54,119 bases of DNA from Acidobacteria bacterium RIFCSPLOWO2_02_FULL_65_29 (GCA_001767435.1 MEKT01000120.1:30977-85095); one strand, 5' to 3'; positions 1 to 7,975 are shown, counted from the first letter of the stretch. Notes: generated from the sequence alone by a model not told the origin. Numbers and translations are program-made.

Positions 1-49
1 CGGCGTTTGGGCTCGGGACGAGAAGAGACCGAATGTCTTCCAGCCAGTA

Positions 50-93
50 GTCCCGAATCCCTAATCCCGAATCCCGAATCCCGAATCCCGAGT
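50..93. repeat. Heptamer array, unit CCCGAAT
   Basis: Five to six imperfect copies of CCCGAAT (one reads CCCTAAT) lie head to tail. The stop codon of nuoI falls inside the array, so the last residues of NuoI are translated repeat. It belongs to the class of short-unit arrays seen at many gene ends in this window. Confidence 0.85.
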
Positions 94-552
94 CTGTGCC
101 TCTGTCCCTGCTCGGGGCTGTGGCGACGAAACCGCCGCGGGCACGAGCAGGTCCTTCTTGTCCCAGACGAAGTCGGCCTTGCTGTAGACGGCGAGCTCGT
201 AGTCCTTGCCCATGAAGATGGCGCCGACCGGACACGCCTCCTCGCAGTAGCCGCAGAAGATGCAGCGGGTCTTGTGAATCTGGTAGACCGACGCGTAGCG
301 CGGGCCGGCCATCACCGTGCCGTCGTTCTCGGCCGCCTCGAGGTAGATCGCGTCGGCGGGACAGGCCACCGAGCACAAGCCGCAGGCCACGCATTTCTCG
401 AGGCCGTTCTCGTCGCGCATCAGCACCTGTTTCCCACGGTACTTGGGAAACATCGGGAACTTCTGTTCGGGGTAGTTCACCGTGATCGGCTTCCGGAACA
501 GGTGTTTGAGGGTGGTGGCGAAGCCGACGAGGAGCGGACCGATGACGGCCAT
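61..552 (-). CDS. nuoI: NADH-quinone oxidoreductase subunit I (NuoI)
   Basis: Subunit of respiratory complex I carrying the two [4Fe-4S] clusters that pass electrons along the peripheral arm toward quinone. The 163-residue product has both ferredoxin-type motifs: C54, C57, C60, C64 (CVACGLCSVACP) and C97, C100, C103, C107 (CIFCGYCEEACP). The N-terminal part LLVGFATTLKHLFRKPIT and the segment YRGKQVL are typical of NuoI. The reading frame is intact; the last ten or so residues (RDSGFGIRD) come from the CCCGAAT array at the 3' end and are not family sequence. The rest of the nuo operon would lie upstream on this strand but is not here: the next gene at 591 is divergent, so nuoI is either alone or the head of an operon continuing past the left edge. 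Confidence 0.95.
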   Translation of the reverse strand: MAVIGPLLVGFATTLKHLFRKPITVNYPEQKFPMFPKYRGKQVLMRDENGLEKCVACGLCSVACPADAIYLEAAENDGTVMAGPRYASVYQIHKTRCIFCGYCEEACPVGAIFMGKDYELAVYSKADFVWDKKDLLVPAAVSSPQPRAGTEAQTRDSGFGIRD

Positions 553-590
553 TGCTCTCAGTGTACCTGGCCGATAAGATCAAGTAAATC

Positions 591-1916
591 ATGCAGGGCG
601 CCCAATTTCTCTCTGCCGGACAGCTCCTGCTCACGACCCTGGTCGTCAAGCTCGCCGTCATGGCGGCGCTCGCCACGATGCTGGTCCGGTATCGCCGGTT
701 CCGGCACATCCTGATTTTCGAGCGTCGCAGCTGGCCCGATCGCATCACCTTCGTCCTCGCGCTCGGCGTGCCGCTCATGGCCAGCGTGGCGTCGCGGCTG
801 CTCCTCAATTACAAGGCCGCGGACCTGACGCTCGAGGGCGCGTTTCTCGCGGGGCTGATCGCCGGACCGTACGCCGGCGCCATCGTCGGGGCGATGGTCG
901 GGATTCCGCCGCTCGCGAGCGGCGAGCTCATCGCGCTGCCCTTCGCCGTGGGCTGCGGATTTGCGGGCGGAGGCCTGCGCGAGCTGTGCCCCAAAGAGGC
1001 CATCTGGCACTTCTCCCCCTTCGTCTTCACGCGGCTTCACCGCCGCGCCTGGACGATGATGCGGACCTTGGAGGTCGACTGGCAGGTCGTGCTCCTGCTC
1101 GCGCCGGTGGCGCTCGAGCTCCTGCGCCAGCTGCTCGGCGCCCGCTGGAGCGAGCACCAACGGTTGTTCTACCTCGAACCCGGGCCAGCCTGGTGGACGT
1201 GGGCCGTCATCCTGCTCGCCACGGTGCTCGCCGTCGCCACGCCCATCAAGATCTGGAACAACGCGCGGATCGAGCACCGGCTGCAGGAGCAGGAGAAGCT
1301 GCTCCTCGCCGCGAAGATCGAGGCGCTCGCCAGCCAGATCAATCCGCATTTCCTCTTCAACACGCTGACGTCGATCTCCTCGCTCATTCGCACCAAGCCC
1401 GAAACGGCGCGCATGCTGATTATCAAACTGTCGGGCCTCCTGCGCCGTCTCATGCGCAGCAGCGATCATTTCGTGACGCTGCGCGAGGAGCTCGAATCGA
1501 TTGACGAGTACCTCGATATCGAAACCGTGCGCTTCGGGCCGCAGCTCGAGGTCGAGAAGGTGATCAGCCGCGACACGCTCGACATCATCGTGCCGAGCAT
1601 GATTCTGCAGCCGCTCGTCGAGAACTCCATCAAGCACGGCCTGTCGCGCAAGGTCGGGGGCGGCCGCATCACCATCACGACGGCGCTCCGAGACGGCCGC
1701 GCGCTGATCGAAGTGCGCGACGACGGGCTCGGCATGAGCGAGGATCGGCTGGAGCACCCCTTTGTCGGAGGCATCGGGCTGTCGAACGTCGACGAGCGCC
1801 TGCGGACCATCTACGGCGCCGCGGGCCGCCTGAGGTTGACGAGCACTGAGGGACACGGCACGGTCGCGAGCGTCGAGATTCCGCTGCTGACGGTGGCGGA
1901 GCGGATTACTGCGTGA
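591..1916 (+). CDS. LytS-type sensor histidine kinase
   Basis: Membrane sensor kinase of the LytS/YehU type. About six hydrophobic segments fill residues 8-215 (5TM-LYT-like sensor region, with the Gly-rich stretch AGLIAGPYAGAIVGAMVGI). A short coiled coil follows (RIEHRLQEQEKLLLAAKIEAL), then the His_kinase domain with phospho-acceptor His253 in QINPHFLFNT, and a HATPase domain with N box (QPLVENSIKHG) and G boxes (DDGLGMS, GGIGLSNV). It is followed 100 bp later by a LytTR response regulator on the same strand, the expected cognate partner. It starts 38 bp from the divergent nuoI start, so both promoters must lie in that short gap. The ligand is unknown. Confidence 0.93.
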   Translation: MQGAQFLSAGQLLLTTLVVKLAVMAALATMLVRYRRFRHILIFERRSWPDRITFVLALGVPLMASVASRLLLNYKAADLTLEGAFLAGLIAGPYAGAIVGAMVGIPPLASGELIALPFAVGCGFAGGGLRELCPKEAIWHFSPFVFTRLHRRAWTMMRTLEVDWQVVLLLAPVALELLRQLLGARWSEHQRLFYLEPGPAWWTWAVILLATVLAVATPIKIWNNARIEHRLQEQEKLLLAAKIEALASQINPHFLFNTLTSISSLIRTKPETARMLIIKLSGLLRRLMRSSDHFVTLREELESIDEYLDIETVRFGPQLEVEKVISRDTLDIIVPSMILQPLVENSIKHGLSRKVGGGRITITTALRDGRALIEVRDDGLGMSEDRLEHPFVGGIGLSNVDERLRTIYGAAGRLRLTSTEGHGTVASVEIPLLTVAERITA

Positions 1917-2016
1917 TGGAGGCGACAATCCTGGACGCCCAACAGTGTGGTCCGCGGTATCCTCTGTGTCCTCCGTGGTGGCGATTTTCGCGGTTGTGGC
2001 GAGCGTGACGGCTGAC

Positions 2017-2808
2017 ATGGACCTGAAAGCCGTCCTCGTTGACGACGAACAGCTCGCCCGCGATGAGCTCACGTACCTGCTTGGACAGATCGGCGGCGTC
2101 GAGGTCGCCGGCCAGTCCGGCAACGGCGTCGAGGGGCTGGCGACCATCGACCGATTGCGGCCCGACCTGGTGTTTCTGGACATCCAGATGCCGGGGCTGA
2201 CGGGATTCGAAGTCGCGCGGCGAATGCTCGAGACCGGCTCGCCCTCGCACATCATCTTCGTGACGGCGTACGATGCGCACGCCATCGAAGCGTTCGAGGT
2301 CAACGCCGTCGATTATCTGCTCAAGCCGGTCGATCAGGCGCGGCTGGAGCTGGCGCTCGATCGCGCCCGCCGCCGGGTCTCGCTCGAACGGCGCCAGGGG
2401 GGCGACGCGGCCGGTGTGAGCCGACAGCAGCTCGAGACACTCGTCCAACTGGTGGCCGAGCGGCGGAGCCGGCCCGAGCAGCTGGCCGTGAAGGTTGGCG
2501 AGCGCTTCATGCTCGTGCAGACCGACGAAATGATTTTTGCGTCGCTCGTCGACGATAGCATTACCGTGGTCACGGGCCAGCATGCCGGGACGTCCAATTA
2601 CCGGACGCTCGACGAGCTGCAGACGCGGCTCGACCCGGCCGTGTTCTGGCGCGTCCATCGATCGCATCTCGTGAACATCAACAAGATCAAGGAGATCGTG
2701 CCTTGGTTCAGCCGGAATTACATTCTGAGGATGAAGGACGCGAAGGCGACCGAGATTCCGGTCAGCCGCACGCAGACGCGACGGCTGCGGGATTATCTGA
2801 AGCTGTAG
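2017..2808 (+). CDS. LytTR-family response regulator
   Basis: Partner of the upstream kinase. From the ATG at 2017 (MDLKAVLVDDE) the protein has 263 residues: a receiver domain with acidic pocket D9/D10, phospho-acceptor D55 (FLDIQMPG), the switch Thr (IIFVTAY) and conserved Lys (LLKPV), then a C-terminal LytTR DNA-binding domain (LAVKVGERF...VFWRVHRSHLVNI...IPVSRTQTRRLRDYL). The frame is open back to 1945, but those extra residues are translated repeat-like DNA (TCCTCTGTGTCCTCCGTGG), so I prefer 2017. Its last 106 bp overlap the signal peptidase gene in another frame. Confidence 0.93.
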   Translation: MDLKAVLVDDEQLARDELTYLLGQIGGVEVAGQSGNGVEGLATIDRLRPDLVFLDIQMPGLTGFEVARRMLETGSPSHIIFVTAYDAHAIEAFEVNAVDYLLKPVDQARLELALDRARRRVSLERRQGGDAAGVSRQQLETLVQLVAERRSRPEQLAVKVGERFMLVQTDEMIFASLVDDSITVVTGQHAGTSNYRTLDELQTRLDPAVFWRVHRSHLVNINKIKEIVPWFSRNYILRMKDAKATEIPVSRTQTRRLRDYLKL

Positions 2809-3560
2809 CGCCCGCGCCGTCCGAAGCGCTCGGATTCGACGATGGCGGGCCTGCCCCGCCGGAGCCGCTTGGCTTTCAGACGGCGGAGGGGCCTGCCCCG
2901 ACGCAGCCGCTCGGCTTTCAAACGGCGGAGGCGGGGCCTGCCGCGCCGCAGCCGCTCGGCTTTCAAACGGCGGAGGCGGGAGAGGTCGGCCTCGCCCTCG
3001 AACCGTCGGCCGAGCTACGGCTGCCGAGCCCCGGCATCCGGCTGGCGCAGGTCCAGGAAGAGATCGTCGCGTGGGTCAAGACGCTCGTGTCGGCCGGCGT
3101 CTACGCCGTGCTCATCGTCACCTTCGGCATTCAGGTGGCGCGCGTGGAAGGCCAGAGCATGGCGCCGACGCTCGAAGACCAGGACCGGCTGATCGTCAAC
3201 AAGCTCGTGTACCGGATCGGCGAGCCGCGGCGCGGCGACATCGTGATGCTGTACTACCCGCTCGACCCCGACAAGTCGTTCGTCAAGCGCGTCATCGCCG
3301 AGGAACAGGACACGGTCAGAATCGTCGACGGTCTCGTCTACGTGAACGACGTCCCGCTGGGCGACGACTACGTGCCCGAGGACTACCGCAGCCACGACGA
3401 CTGGGGCCCGCAGGTGATTCCCGAAGGCTACTACTTCGTGATGGGCGACCATCGCAACAACAGCTCCGACAGCAGAAACTGGGGATTCGTGCCCAAGAGG
3501 TACATCATCGGCAAAGTGCAGCTCCGTTGGTGGCCCATGTCGGCGGCGCGACTGTTCTAG
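2703..3560 (+). CDS. lepB: Signal peptidase I with repeat-built N-terminal extension
   Basis: Membrane serine protease removing signal peptides from exported proteins. The peptidase part starts near residue 115: one membrane anchor (TLVSAGVYAVLIVTFGIQVA), catalytic Ser152 in VEGQSMAPTL, general-base Lys195 in SFVKRVIA, and the C-terminal box GDHRNNSSDSR. No ATG, and no convincing GTG, precedes the catalytic region; the only start that gives a full protein is TTG at 2703, inside the response regulator gene. Residues 38-95 are four imperfect 13-15-residue repeats of the type PxxPLGFQTAEAG, absent from the usual family and rich in Pro, Ala and Gly. The overlap of about 106 bp suggests translational coupling to the upstream regulator. 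The true start is uncertain; the catalytic part is not. Confidence 0.88.
   Translation: MVQPELHSEDEGREGDRDSGQPHADATAAGLSEAVAPAPSEALGFDDGGPAPPEPLGFQTAEGPAPTQPLGFQTAEAGPAAPQPLGFQTAEAGEVGLALEPSAELRLPSPGIRLAQVQEEIVAWVKTLVSAGVYAVLIVTFGIQVARVEGQSMAPTLEDQDRLIVNKLVYRIGEPRRGDIVMLYYPLDPDKSFVKRVIAEEQDTVRIVDGLVYVNDVPLGDDYVPEDYRSHDDWGPQVIPEGYYFVMGDHRNNSSDSRNWGFVPKRYIIGKVQLRWWPMSAARLF
2827..2983 (+). repeat. In-frame tandem repeat in lepB (39-45 bp unit)
   Basis: Four degenerate units, each holding a copy of a CTCGGCTTTCAAACGGCGGA-like core followed by GGGGCCTGCC, arranged so that the lepB frame stays open. Units 3 and 4 are nearly identical; the first (ALGFDDGG) is the most diverged. This points to recent unit duplication. 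Confidence 0.85.
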
Positions 3561-3640
3561 GATTTGAGGACTTGAGGATTTGAGGATTTGAGGATTTGGA
3601 GAGGCCTTGAGGCGTTGAGGATTCAAGGATTTGGGATTTG
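3561..3640. repeat. Octamer array, unit GAGGATTT
   Basis: Starts at the base after the lepB stop codon and runs as GAGGATTTGAGGACTT-type copies, decaying toward the next gene. The same unit recurs at 6513, 6625 (inverted), 11189 and 27041 (inverted). Confidence 0.9.
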
Positions 3641-3662
3641 CGGGCCCGTCGTCGTCCCTGCC

Positions 3663-4418
3663 ATGGTTGCCGGCGTCGCGTGCGTGGCCGGCGACGCGGT
3701 CGAACAGACCACGAAGTCGGCTGCCCTTCCCACGTACGGATACACGGTCGTGCGCACGTATCCGCACGACCCGACGGCGTTCACGCAGGGCCTTCAGTAC
3801 GTGGACGGGTTTCTGTACGAAGGCACCGGACAAAATGGGCAGTCGTCGATCCGCAAAGTGAACCTCGAGACCGGCGTGGTGCTGCAACGCCGCGACCTGG
3901 CGAAGGAGCACTTCGGCGAGGGCATCACGGTCTGGAACGACGAAGTCTACCAACTCACGTGGCAGTCGGGCATCGGCTTCGTCTACGACCGTCAGACATT
4001 TGCGCCCAAGCGCACGTTTCGGTACACCGGCGAAGGGTGGGGCCTCACCCGCGACGCCGACGGGCTCATCATGAGCGACGGGACCGACACGCTGCGCTTC
4101 GTCGATCCGGCCACGTTTGCCGAACGCCGCCGGGTGAAGGTGACGGCCGCCGGCGCGGCCGTCCCGCGCCTGAACGAGCTGGAGTACGTGAAGGGCGAGA
4201 TCTTCGCCAACGTGTGGACAACAGACGAAGTGGCGCGCATCGATCCGGCGACGGGCCGAGTGACCGGCTGGGTCGACCTCGGTCATCTGCTCACCGACCG
4301 CGAGCGCGCGTCGACCGACGTGATGAACGGCATCGCGTACGACGCGGCCGGCGATCGGCTGTTTGTCACCGGTAAATGGTGGCCGAAGCTGTTCGAAGTC
4401 CGACTGCAACGAAGGTAG
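3663..4418 (+). CDS. Glutaminyl-peptide cyclotransferase (glutamine cyclotransferase)
   Basis: Predicted secreted beta-propeller enzyme of the plant/bacterial glutamine cyclotransferase family, which converts N-terminal Gln to pyroglutamate. Family signatures read through the whole protein: YPHDPTAFTQGL, GFLYEGTGQNGQSSI, FGEGITVW, YQLTWQSG, GEGWGLT, MSDGTDTL, LNELEYVKGEIFANVW, VMNGIAYD and FVTGKWWP near the end. The ATG at 3663 leaves only a short hydrophobic leader (MVAGVACVAGDA). The frame stays open upstream to a TTG at 3588, which lies inside the GAGGATTT array; with the extra residues (VVVPA before the Met) the signal peptide would be longer, so the start is uncertain. Length, about 251 residues, is normal. 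Confidence 0.9.
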   Translation: MVAGVACVAGDAVEQTTKSAALPTYGYTVVRTYPHDPTAFTQGLQYVDGFLYEGTGQNGQSSIRKVNLETGVVLQRRDLAKEHFGEGITVWNDEVYQLTWQSGIGFVYDRQTFAPKRTFRYTGEGWGLTRDADGLIMSDGTDTLRFVDPATFAERRRVKVTAAGAAVPRLNELEYVKGEIFANVWTTDEVARIDPATGRVTGWVDLGHLLTDRERASTDVMNGIAYDAAGDRLFVTGKWWPKLFEVRLQRR

Positions 4419-4588
4419 CCGCTCAGAACGCTCGATCCCTCTATTCTCGCTCCGTGAGCAACCTGCGATGGTGGCGACCTTTGTCGAAGGAATGGCCATC
4501 GTGTCGGCACGGCGCTACACTGACGGCCGTCGTTCGAGTATCGGGATAGAGAGTTGAGCCGACTACTCGTTGGCCAGCTTGATTGAAA

Positions 4589-4933
4589 CTACAAGCCCAG
4601 GATCAATCGAAGACCGTTCTCGACATCTTCGAGGAACTGGCCTCGCACGCGACCAACGAGCTCAATCAGAAATTCCCGATCGATGGTGATGACCTGCGAC
4701 ACATTCGCCACCGAGTCTTTTCTCGAGCCCGACGCCTTGGCGGGGATCAAGACATTTCCTGGCGCGTCGACAAGACGAACGTTGGTGCTCAACACGACCG
4801 CAATGACCGTGTGCAAACGGCTCCGGTTGAAGGCGTCGGTTTGGACGATCAACACCGGTCGGTTGTACCCGGGCTCGGAGCCCTCGGGCTCACCGAGATC
4901 CGCGGTCCAGACTTGGCCCCGTTCGACTATCAC
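4589..4933 (-). CDS. MazF/PemK-family endoribonuclease toxin
   Basis: Type II toxin that cleaves mRNA. The 114-residue product has the MazF fold signatures: N-terminal RGQVWTADLG, GYNRPVLIVQTDAFN, VIAVVLSTN, the SVANVSQVITIDRE strand and the C-terminal helix. It overlaps the upstream antitoxin gene by 4 bp (ATGA), so the two are translationally coupled. Frame and motifs look intact, so it is probably active. Downstream lies the convergent cyclotransferase gene. Confidence 0.92.
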   Translation of the reverse strand: MIVERGQVWTADLGEPEGSEPGYNRPVLIVQTDAFNRSRLHTVIAVVLSTNVRLVDAPGNVLIPAKASGSRKDSVANVSQVITIDREFLIELVGRVRGQFLEDVENGLRLILGL

Positions 4934-5163
4934 AGCTCGCGACGGAGTGACCGGGTTTGCAAACGCCGCAGGGCTCGGGGCAGCCGACTGTCTTCCGACG
5001 CGTATACCGCGTTGAGGCGCTCGGTGATCTTTCGACCGCGATTCTTCGCAACGAATTCAGCGAGCGCGGTAGCATAGAGGCGGCTGCGGGACACACCGAG
5101 CCGTTTGCTCAACGTCTCGCCGGATTCAAACAGTTCATCGGGTATCGACAATGCGACTTTCAT
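4930..5163 (-). CDS. Ribbon-helix-helix antitoxin of the MazF-type toxin
   Basis: Small DNA-binding protein of 77 residues with an RHH N-terminus (KVALSIPDELFESGETLSKR, then LGVSRSRLYATALAEFV) and a basic C-terminal tail that would wrap the toxin. First gene of the pair; its ATG is directly preceded by a near-perfect palindrome (5164-5182), the likely autoregulatory operator. Confidence 0.9.
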   Translation of the reverse strand: MKVALSIPDELFESGETLSKRLGVSRSRLYATALAEFVAKNRGRKITERLNAVYASEDSRLPRALRRLQTRSLRREL

Positions 5164-5182
5164 ACCGTAGTATTACCACGGT
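5164..5182 (-). promoter_or_regulatory. Palindromic operator of the mazEF-like pair
   Basis: The 19-bp stretch ACCGTAGTATTACCACGGT has arms ACCGT/ACGGT and inner GTA/TAC, leaving only three unpaired positions. It abuts the antitoxin start codon and contains TAATACT on the coding strand, which could serve as a -10 element. Autorepression by the antitoxin is inferred. Confidence 0.6.
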
Positions 5183-5524
5183 GGGAGGCGCCAGGCAAGC
5201 TGGCTCACAAGGCGCGCTGGAGCCGTCGGCGCCGGCGAGTCGGAGGCGCCGCGGCTCAGCGCTGGACACGTTTCCCTTGGTCGTGCGGGCGGGAGGTACT
5301 CTCGCGGGTCGACGTCCCAACGGTCCTCGACCACTTCCGCGATCAGGCGGGCCTCGATCTCGGGAACCAGCCGATCGACGTGGAGCACTATCGAGGAGAA
5401 GACGCCGCTGAGAAATGGGCTTCGGCGGCACGGGCACACCAGGGGCGCAAGGCCTGAGCCTCACGAATGGAGCCGACGCGCCGCGGAGGCCAAAGTCCCG
5501 GACATTATCCTCACATTCGCCTCA
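5183..5524. other. Gap without a supportable gene
   Basis: About 340 bp between the antitoxin promoter and the hydroxyacid dehydrogenase stop. A minus-strand open frame of 88 codons (5173-5439) is present but has no start context or family signature; it may be a decayed gene end. I see no RNA gene or terminator. Confidence 0.4.
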
Positions 5525-6508
5525 TCAGTACCCGACGTGCTTGTCGACAACGTTGACGAGCGGACGCCCTGCCTCGAATCGCCGCAGGTTGTCAGAAAAC
5601 AGCGCGACGAGCGGCGTCCAGTAGTCCTCCATCGCTCCTGCGATGTGCGGCGTGACGATGACATTGGGCAGGTCCCAGTACGGGCTGGCCGCGTCGAGCG
5701 GCTCTTTCGTGAACACATCGAGCGCGGCGCCTCCCAGCCGGCCGTCGCGAAGCGCCTCGACAACCGCGAGGTCGTCGATCAGCCTGCCGCGGCCCACGTT
5801 CACCAGGAGCGCGCCCCGTTTGACGTGCTCGAGCGCCTGACGGCCGACGAGACCGGTGGTGTCGGCCGTGAGCGGCGCCGAGAGCACTACGACGTCGCTC
5901 CGCGCGAGCAGCTCGAACAGGCGGTCGGGCGGCAGGGCTTCGTCGACCGACGGCGGGAGCGGCAGATCCACGCGCCGCCGGATCGCCGACACCCGCAGCC
6001 CGAAAGGCGCCGCCACGCGCGCCACTTCGATCCCGATCGCCCCGACACCGACGATGGCCATGCGCCGGCCGAGGAGCGTGCGAACCGATCCGCTCGTTTC
6101 GATTTCGTTGAGGGCCCAGACGTGCGCCGCCTGGCGTCTGAGGACCAGCGGGAGCTGACGGGCCAGCGCGATGGTGACACCTAACACGTGCTCGGCGATG
6201 GCACGCGCGCGGACACCGCGCGCGCTCGTCACGACGATCGGACTCGCGACCAGCTCGGGCCCGAGCATGCCGCCTACGCCCGTCGCGGGGCTCTGCACCC
6301 ACCGGAGGCGCGGCAGCGCCGCAAACGCCGATCGATCGATCGCCGCCGCAAAGGCGATGTCGGCCTCAGGCAGATGGCGGCGGAGGGTCTCGGCGTCCCA
6401 AGCATCGAGGAACGTGTGCTGGGGAAAGTCACGGCGCAGGTCGTCGACACACGCGCGTGGCAAGGTCCACGCAGGGCCCGCGCTGTAGACGGCGATGAGG
6501 ATGGTCAT
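5525..6508 (-). CDS. D-2-hydroxyacid dehydrogenase (NAD-binding)
   Basis: Cytoplasmic oxidoreductase of the D-isomer-specific 2-hydroxyacid dehydrogenase family; substrate not deducible. The 327-residue protein has the split catalytic domain (VQSPATGVGGM) and an inserted Rossmann domain with AIVGVGAIGIEVAR, then the catalytic triad regions: Arg in LLVNVGRGRLID, Glu in LDVFTKEPLD, and His in VIVTPHIAGAMEDY. Length and motif order are normal. It starts just downstream of a GAGGATTT array and shares strand with moaC, but 160 bp of repeats lie between, so co-transcription is doubtful. Confidence 0.92.
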   Translation of the reverse strand: MTILIAVYSAGPAWTLPRACVDDLRRDFPQHTFLDAWDAETLRRHLPEADIAFAAAIDRSAFAALPRLRWVQSPATGVGGMLGPELVASPIVVTSARGVRARAIAEHVLGVTIALARQLPLVLRRQAAHVWALNEIETSGSVRTLLGRRMAIVGVGAIGIEVARVAAPFGLRVSAIRRRVDLPLPPSVDEALPPDRLFELLARSDVVVLSAPLTADTTGLVGRQALEHVKRGALLVNVGRGRLIDDLAVVEALRDGRLGGAALDVFTKEPLDAASPYWDLPNVIVTPHIAGAMEDYWTPLVALFSDNLRRFEAGRPLVNVVDKHVGY

Positions 6509-6512
6509 GGAA

Positions 6513-6585
6513 GTTGAGGATTTGAGGATTTGAGGACTTGAGGATTTAGAACCATTTGAGGACTTAGAGCCATCTGAATATTTGT
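6513..6585. repeat. Octamer array GAGGATTT, left arm
   Basis: Copies of GAGGATTT/GAGGACTT decaying into GAGGACTTAGAGCC. Together with the oppositely oriented array at 6625-6681 it would fold into a long imperfect stem. Confidence 0.85.
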
Positions 6586-6624
6586 CACAACGTTCGACCG
6601 GCTTCCCAAATTCTCGAATGTTTC

Positions 6625-6681
6625 CAGATCCTCAGATCCTCAGATTTTCAAATCCTCAAATCCTCAAATCCTCAAATCCTC
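6625..6681. repeat. Octamer array AAATCCTC, right arm
   Basis: Reverse-complement orientation of the GAGGATTT unit (CAGATCCT, then four AAATCCTC copies). It overlaps the last codons of moaC, whose stop codon TGA lies inside a repeat unit. Confidence 0.88.
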
Positions 6682-7145
6682 CGATACGTGCCAGTTCGCC
6701 CTCCGGTCTTCTTCATGAGCCGGATGTCGCCAATCACCATCCGCTTGTCGACCGCCTTGACCATGTCGTAGATCGTGAGCGCGGCGACGGCAACGGCCGT
6801 GAGGGCCTCCATTTCGACGCCGGTCTGGGCGCGCGTCCTGACGCGCGCCTCGATGGTGTAGCCACGCGCGGTCGGCGTCAGGTCGACGTGGACGCTCGAC
6901 AGCGGCAAGGGGTGACACAGGGGGATCAGCGCCGACGTCTGTTTGGCCGCCATGATGCCGGCGAGCCGGGCCGCCTGGAGCGGGTCGCCTTTTTTCACCA
7001 TCCCGCGACGGATCTGACCGATGGCCGCGCGCGACATCCGAATCGAACCGCGGGCGATCGCTTCGCGATCGGTGACGGGCTTGTCGCCGACGTCGACCAT
7101 CTTCACGCGGCCGCGACGATCGACGTGAGAGAGACGTGTGCTCAT
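6672..7145 (-). CDS. moaC: Cyclic pyranopterin monophosphate synthase (MoaC)
   Basis: Second step of molybdenum cofactor synthesis: converts the GTP-derived cyclic nucleotide made by MoaA to cPMP. The 157-residue protein carries MVDVGDK at the N-terminus, the [16 protein letters not shown] segment, [19 protein letters not shown] and the active-site stretch MVKAVDK near the C-terminus. Length is normal, although the final RRI plus stop is encoded by the AAATCCTC array. No other moa/moe gene lies within the window. A short low-complexity gap separates it from rex upstream. Confidence 0.95.
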   Translation of the reverse strand: MSTRLSHVDRRGRVKMVDVGDKPVTDREAIARGSIRMSRAAIGQIRRGMVKKGDPLQAARLAGIMAAKQTSALIPLCHPLPLSSVHVDLTPTARGYTIEARVRTRAQTGVEMEALTAVAVAALTIYDMVKAVDKRMVIGDIRLMKKTGGRTGTYRRI

Positions 7146-7158
7146 CTTTTTCCAATGC

Positions 7159-7212
7159 TCGCGGGGACCCCACCCCCGCTCGCTCTGGCGTGGGGCCCCA
7201 CCCCCACGCGAG
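7159..7212. repeat. GC-rich direct repeat between moaC and rex
   Basis: Two copies of a roughly 27-bp GC-rich unit built around GGGGNCCCCACCCCC flanked by CTCGC/GCGAG. Possible stem-loop; function unknown. Confidence 0.55.
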
Positions 7213-7285
7213 ACGCGCTCGCGCCGTGGTGCTCGCGCGTATCCAGAACAGGACGTCGCTGACGGCGTCCGGGGCTATCCGAGGG

Positions 7286-7975
7286 CTATCCGGTCTCGTC
7301 CGTTTCGCCCCGAGCGAGATAGAAGGACAGGCTCTCGAGCGACACGGTGAGGTCGACGCTCTTCAGCTTCACGCCGGGCGGCACCTCCAGGGCGCCTGGC
7401 GAAAAATTCAACACGGCCTTGATGCCAGACGCGACGACCAGGTCGACGACGCGCTGCGCCGATTCGGCCGGCACCGCGATCACGGCGATGCTCACCGCGT
7501 CACGCCGCACGAACTTCTTCAAGTCGTGAATATCGTGAATCGGCACGCCGCCACGCGACTGCTGGCCGACTTTGGCGCTGAGGCTGTCGAAGAGCGCCGT
7601 GATCTCGAAACCTTCCTGCCGGAACCCGGGGTAGTCGGCCAGGGCCAGGCCGAGATTGCCGGCCCCGATGATGGCCACGCGCAGCTTTCTGTCGAGGCCC
7701 AGAATCTGGCGGAGGTGCCGTTTGAGATCGCGGACGTAGTAGCCGACGCCGCGCACGCCGAACTCGCCGAAGTACGCCAGGTCCTTGCGAATCTGCGCTG
7801 CGTTCAGGTGGAACTGCTCGGCCAGCGCCTGGGAGGAAATGGTGCGCACGCCGGCGCCTTCGAGCTGATTGAGGCAGCGCAAATAGACCGACAGGCGGTT
7901 GGTGGTGAGCTCGGAAACCTGATCGAGGTGGGGCCGGGACTTCAGCTTAATGGCCGCTTTGTTCGGTTGTTTCAC
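7286..7975 (-). CDS. rex: Redox-sensing transcriptional repressor Rex
   Basis: Repressor that senses the NADH/NAD+ ratio and controls respiratory and fermentative genes. N-terminal winged helix (LSVYLRCLNQLEGAGVRTIS, then SQALAEQFHLNAAQIRKDLA) and the signature YFGEFGVRGVGY, then a Rossmann domain with AIIGAGNLGLAL and the C-terminal swapped-helix region (LESLSFYLA). 229 residues, normal length. The start is GTG at 7973-7975. The gene is divergent from the OPT transporter with 47 bp between them, so Rex may regulate that transporter or itself. The nuoI gene 7 kb away would be a classic type of Rex target. Confidence 0.94.
   Translation of the reverse strand: MKQPNKAAIKLKSRPHLDQVSELTTNRLSVYLRCLNQLEGAGVRTISSQALAEQFHLNAAQIRKDLAYFGEFGVRGVGYYVRDLKRHLRQILGLDRKLRVAIIGAGNLGLALADYPGFRQEGFEITALFDSLSAKVGQQSRGGVPIHDIHDLKKFVRRDAVSIAVIAVPAESAQRVVDLVVASGIKAVLNFSPGALEVPPGVKLKSVDLTVSLESLSFYLARGETDETG

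Noticed and set aside
558-2303. Long minus-strand open frame antisense to the kinase and regulator genes
   Set aside because: Composition (very high Arg, Asp, His, Glu, Gln) and lack of any domain mark it as a shadow of GC-rich coding DNA.
2703-2808. Programmed frameshift fusing the LytTR regulator to LepB
   Set aside because: No slippery heptamer at the overlap, and a stand-alone TTG start explains the frame; kept only as an untested alternative.
5173-5439. Minus-strand 88-codon open frame upstream of the antitoxin
   Set aside because: No family signature, poor start, low-complexity C-terminus overlapping the antitoxin promoter.
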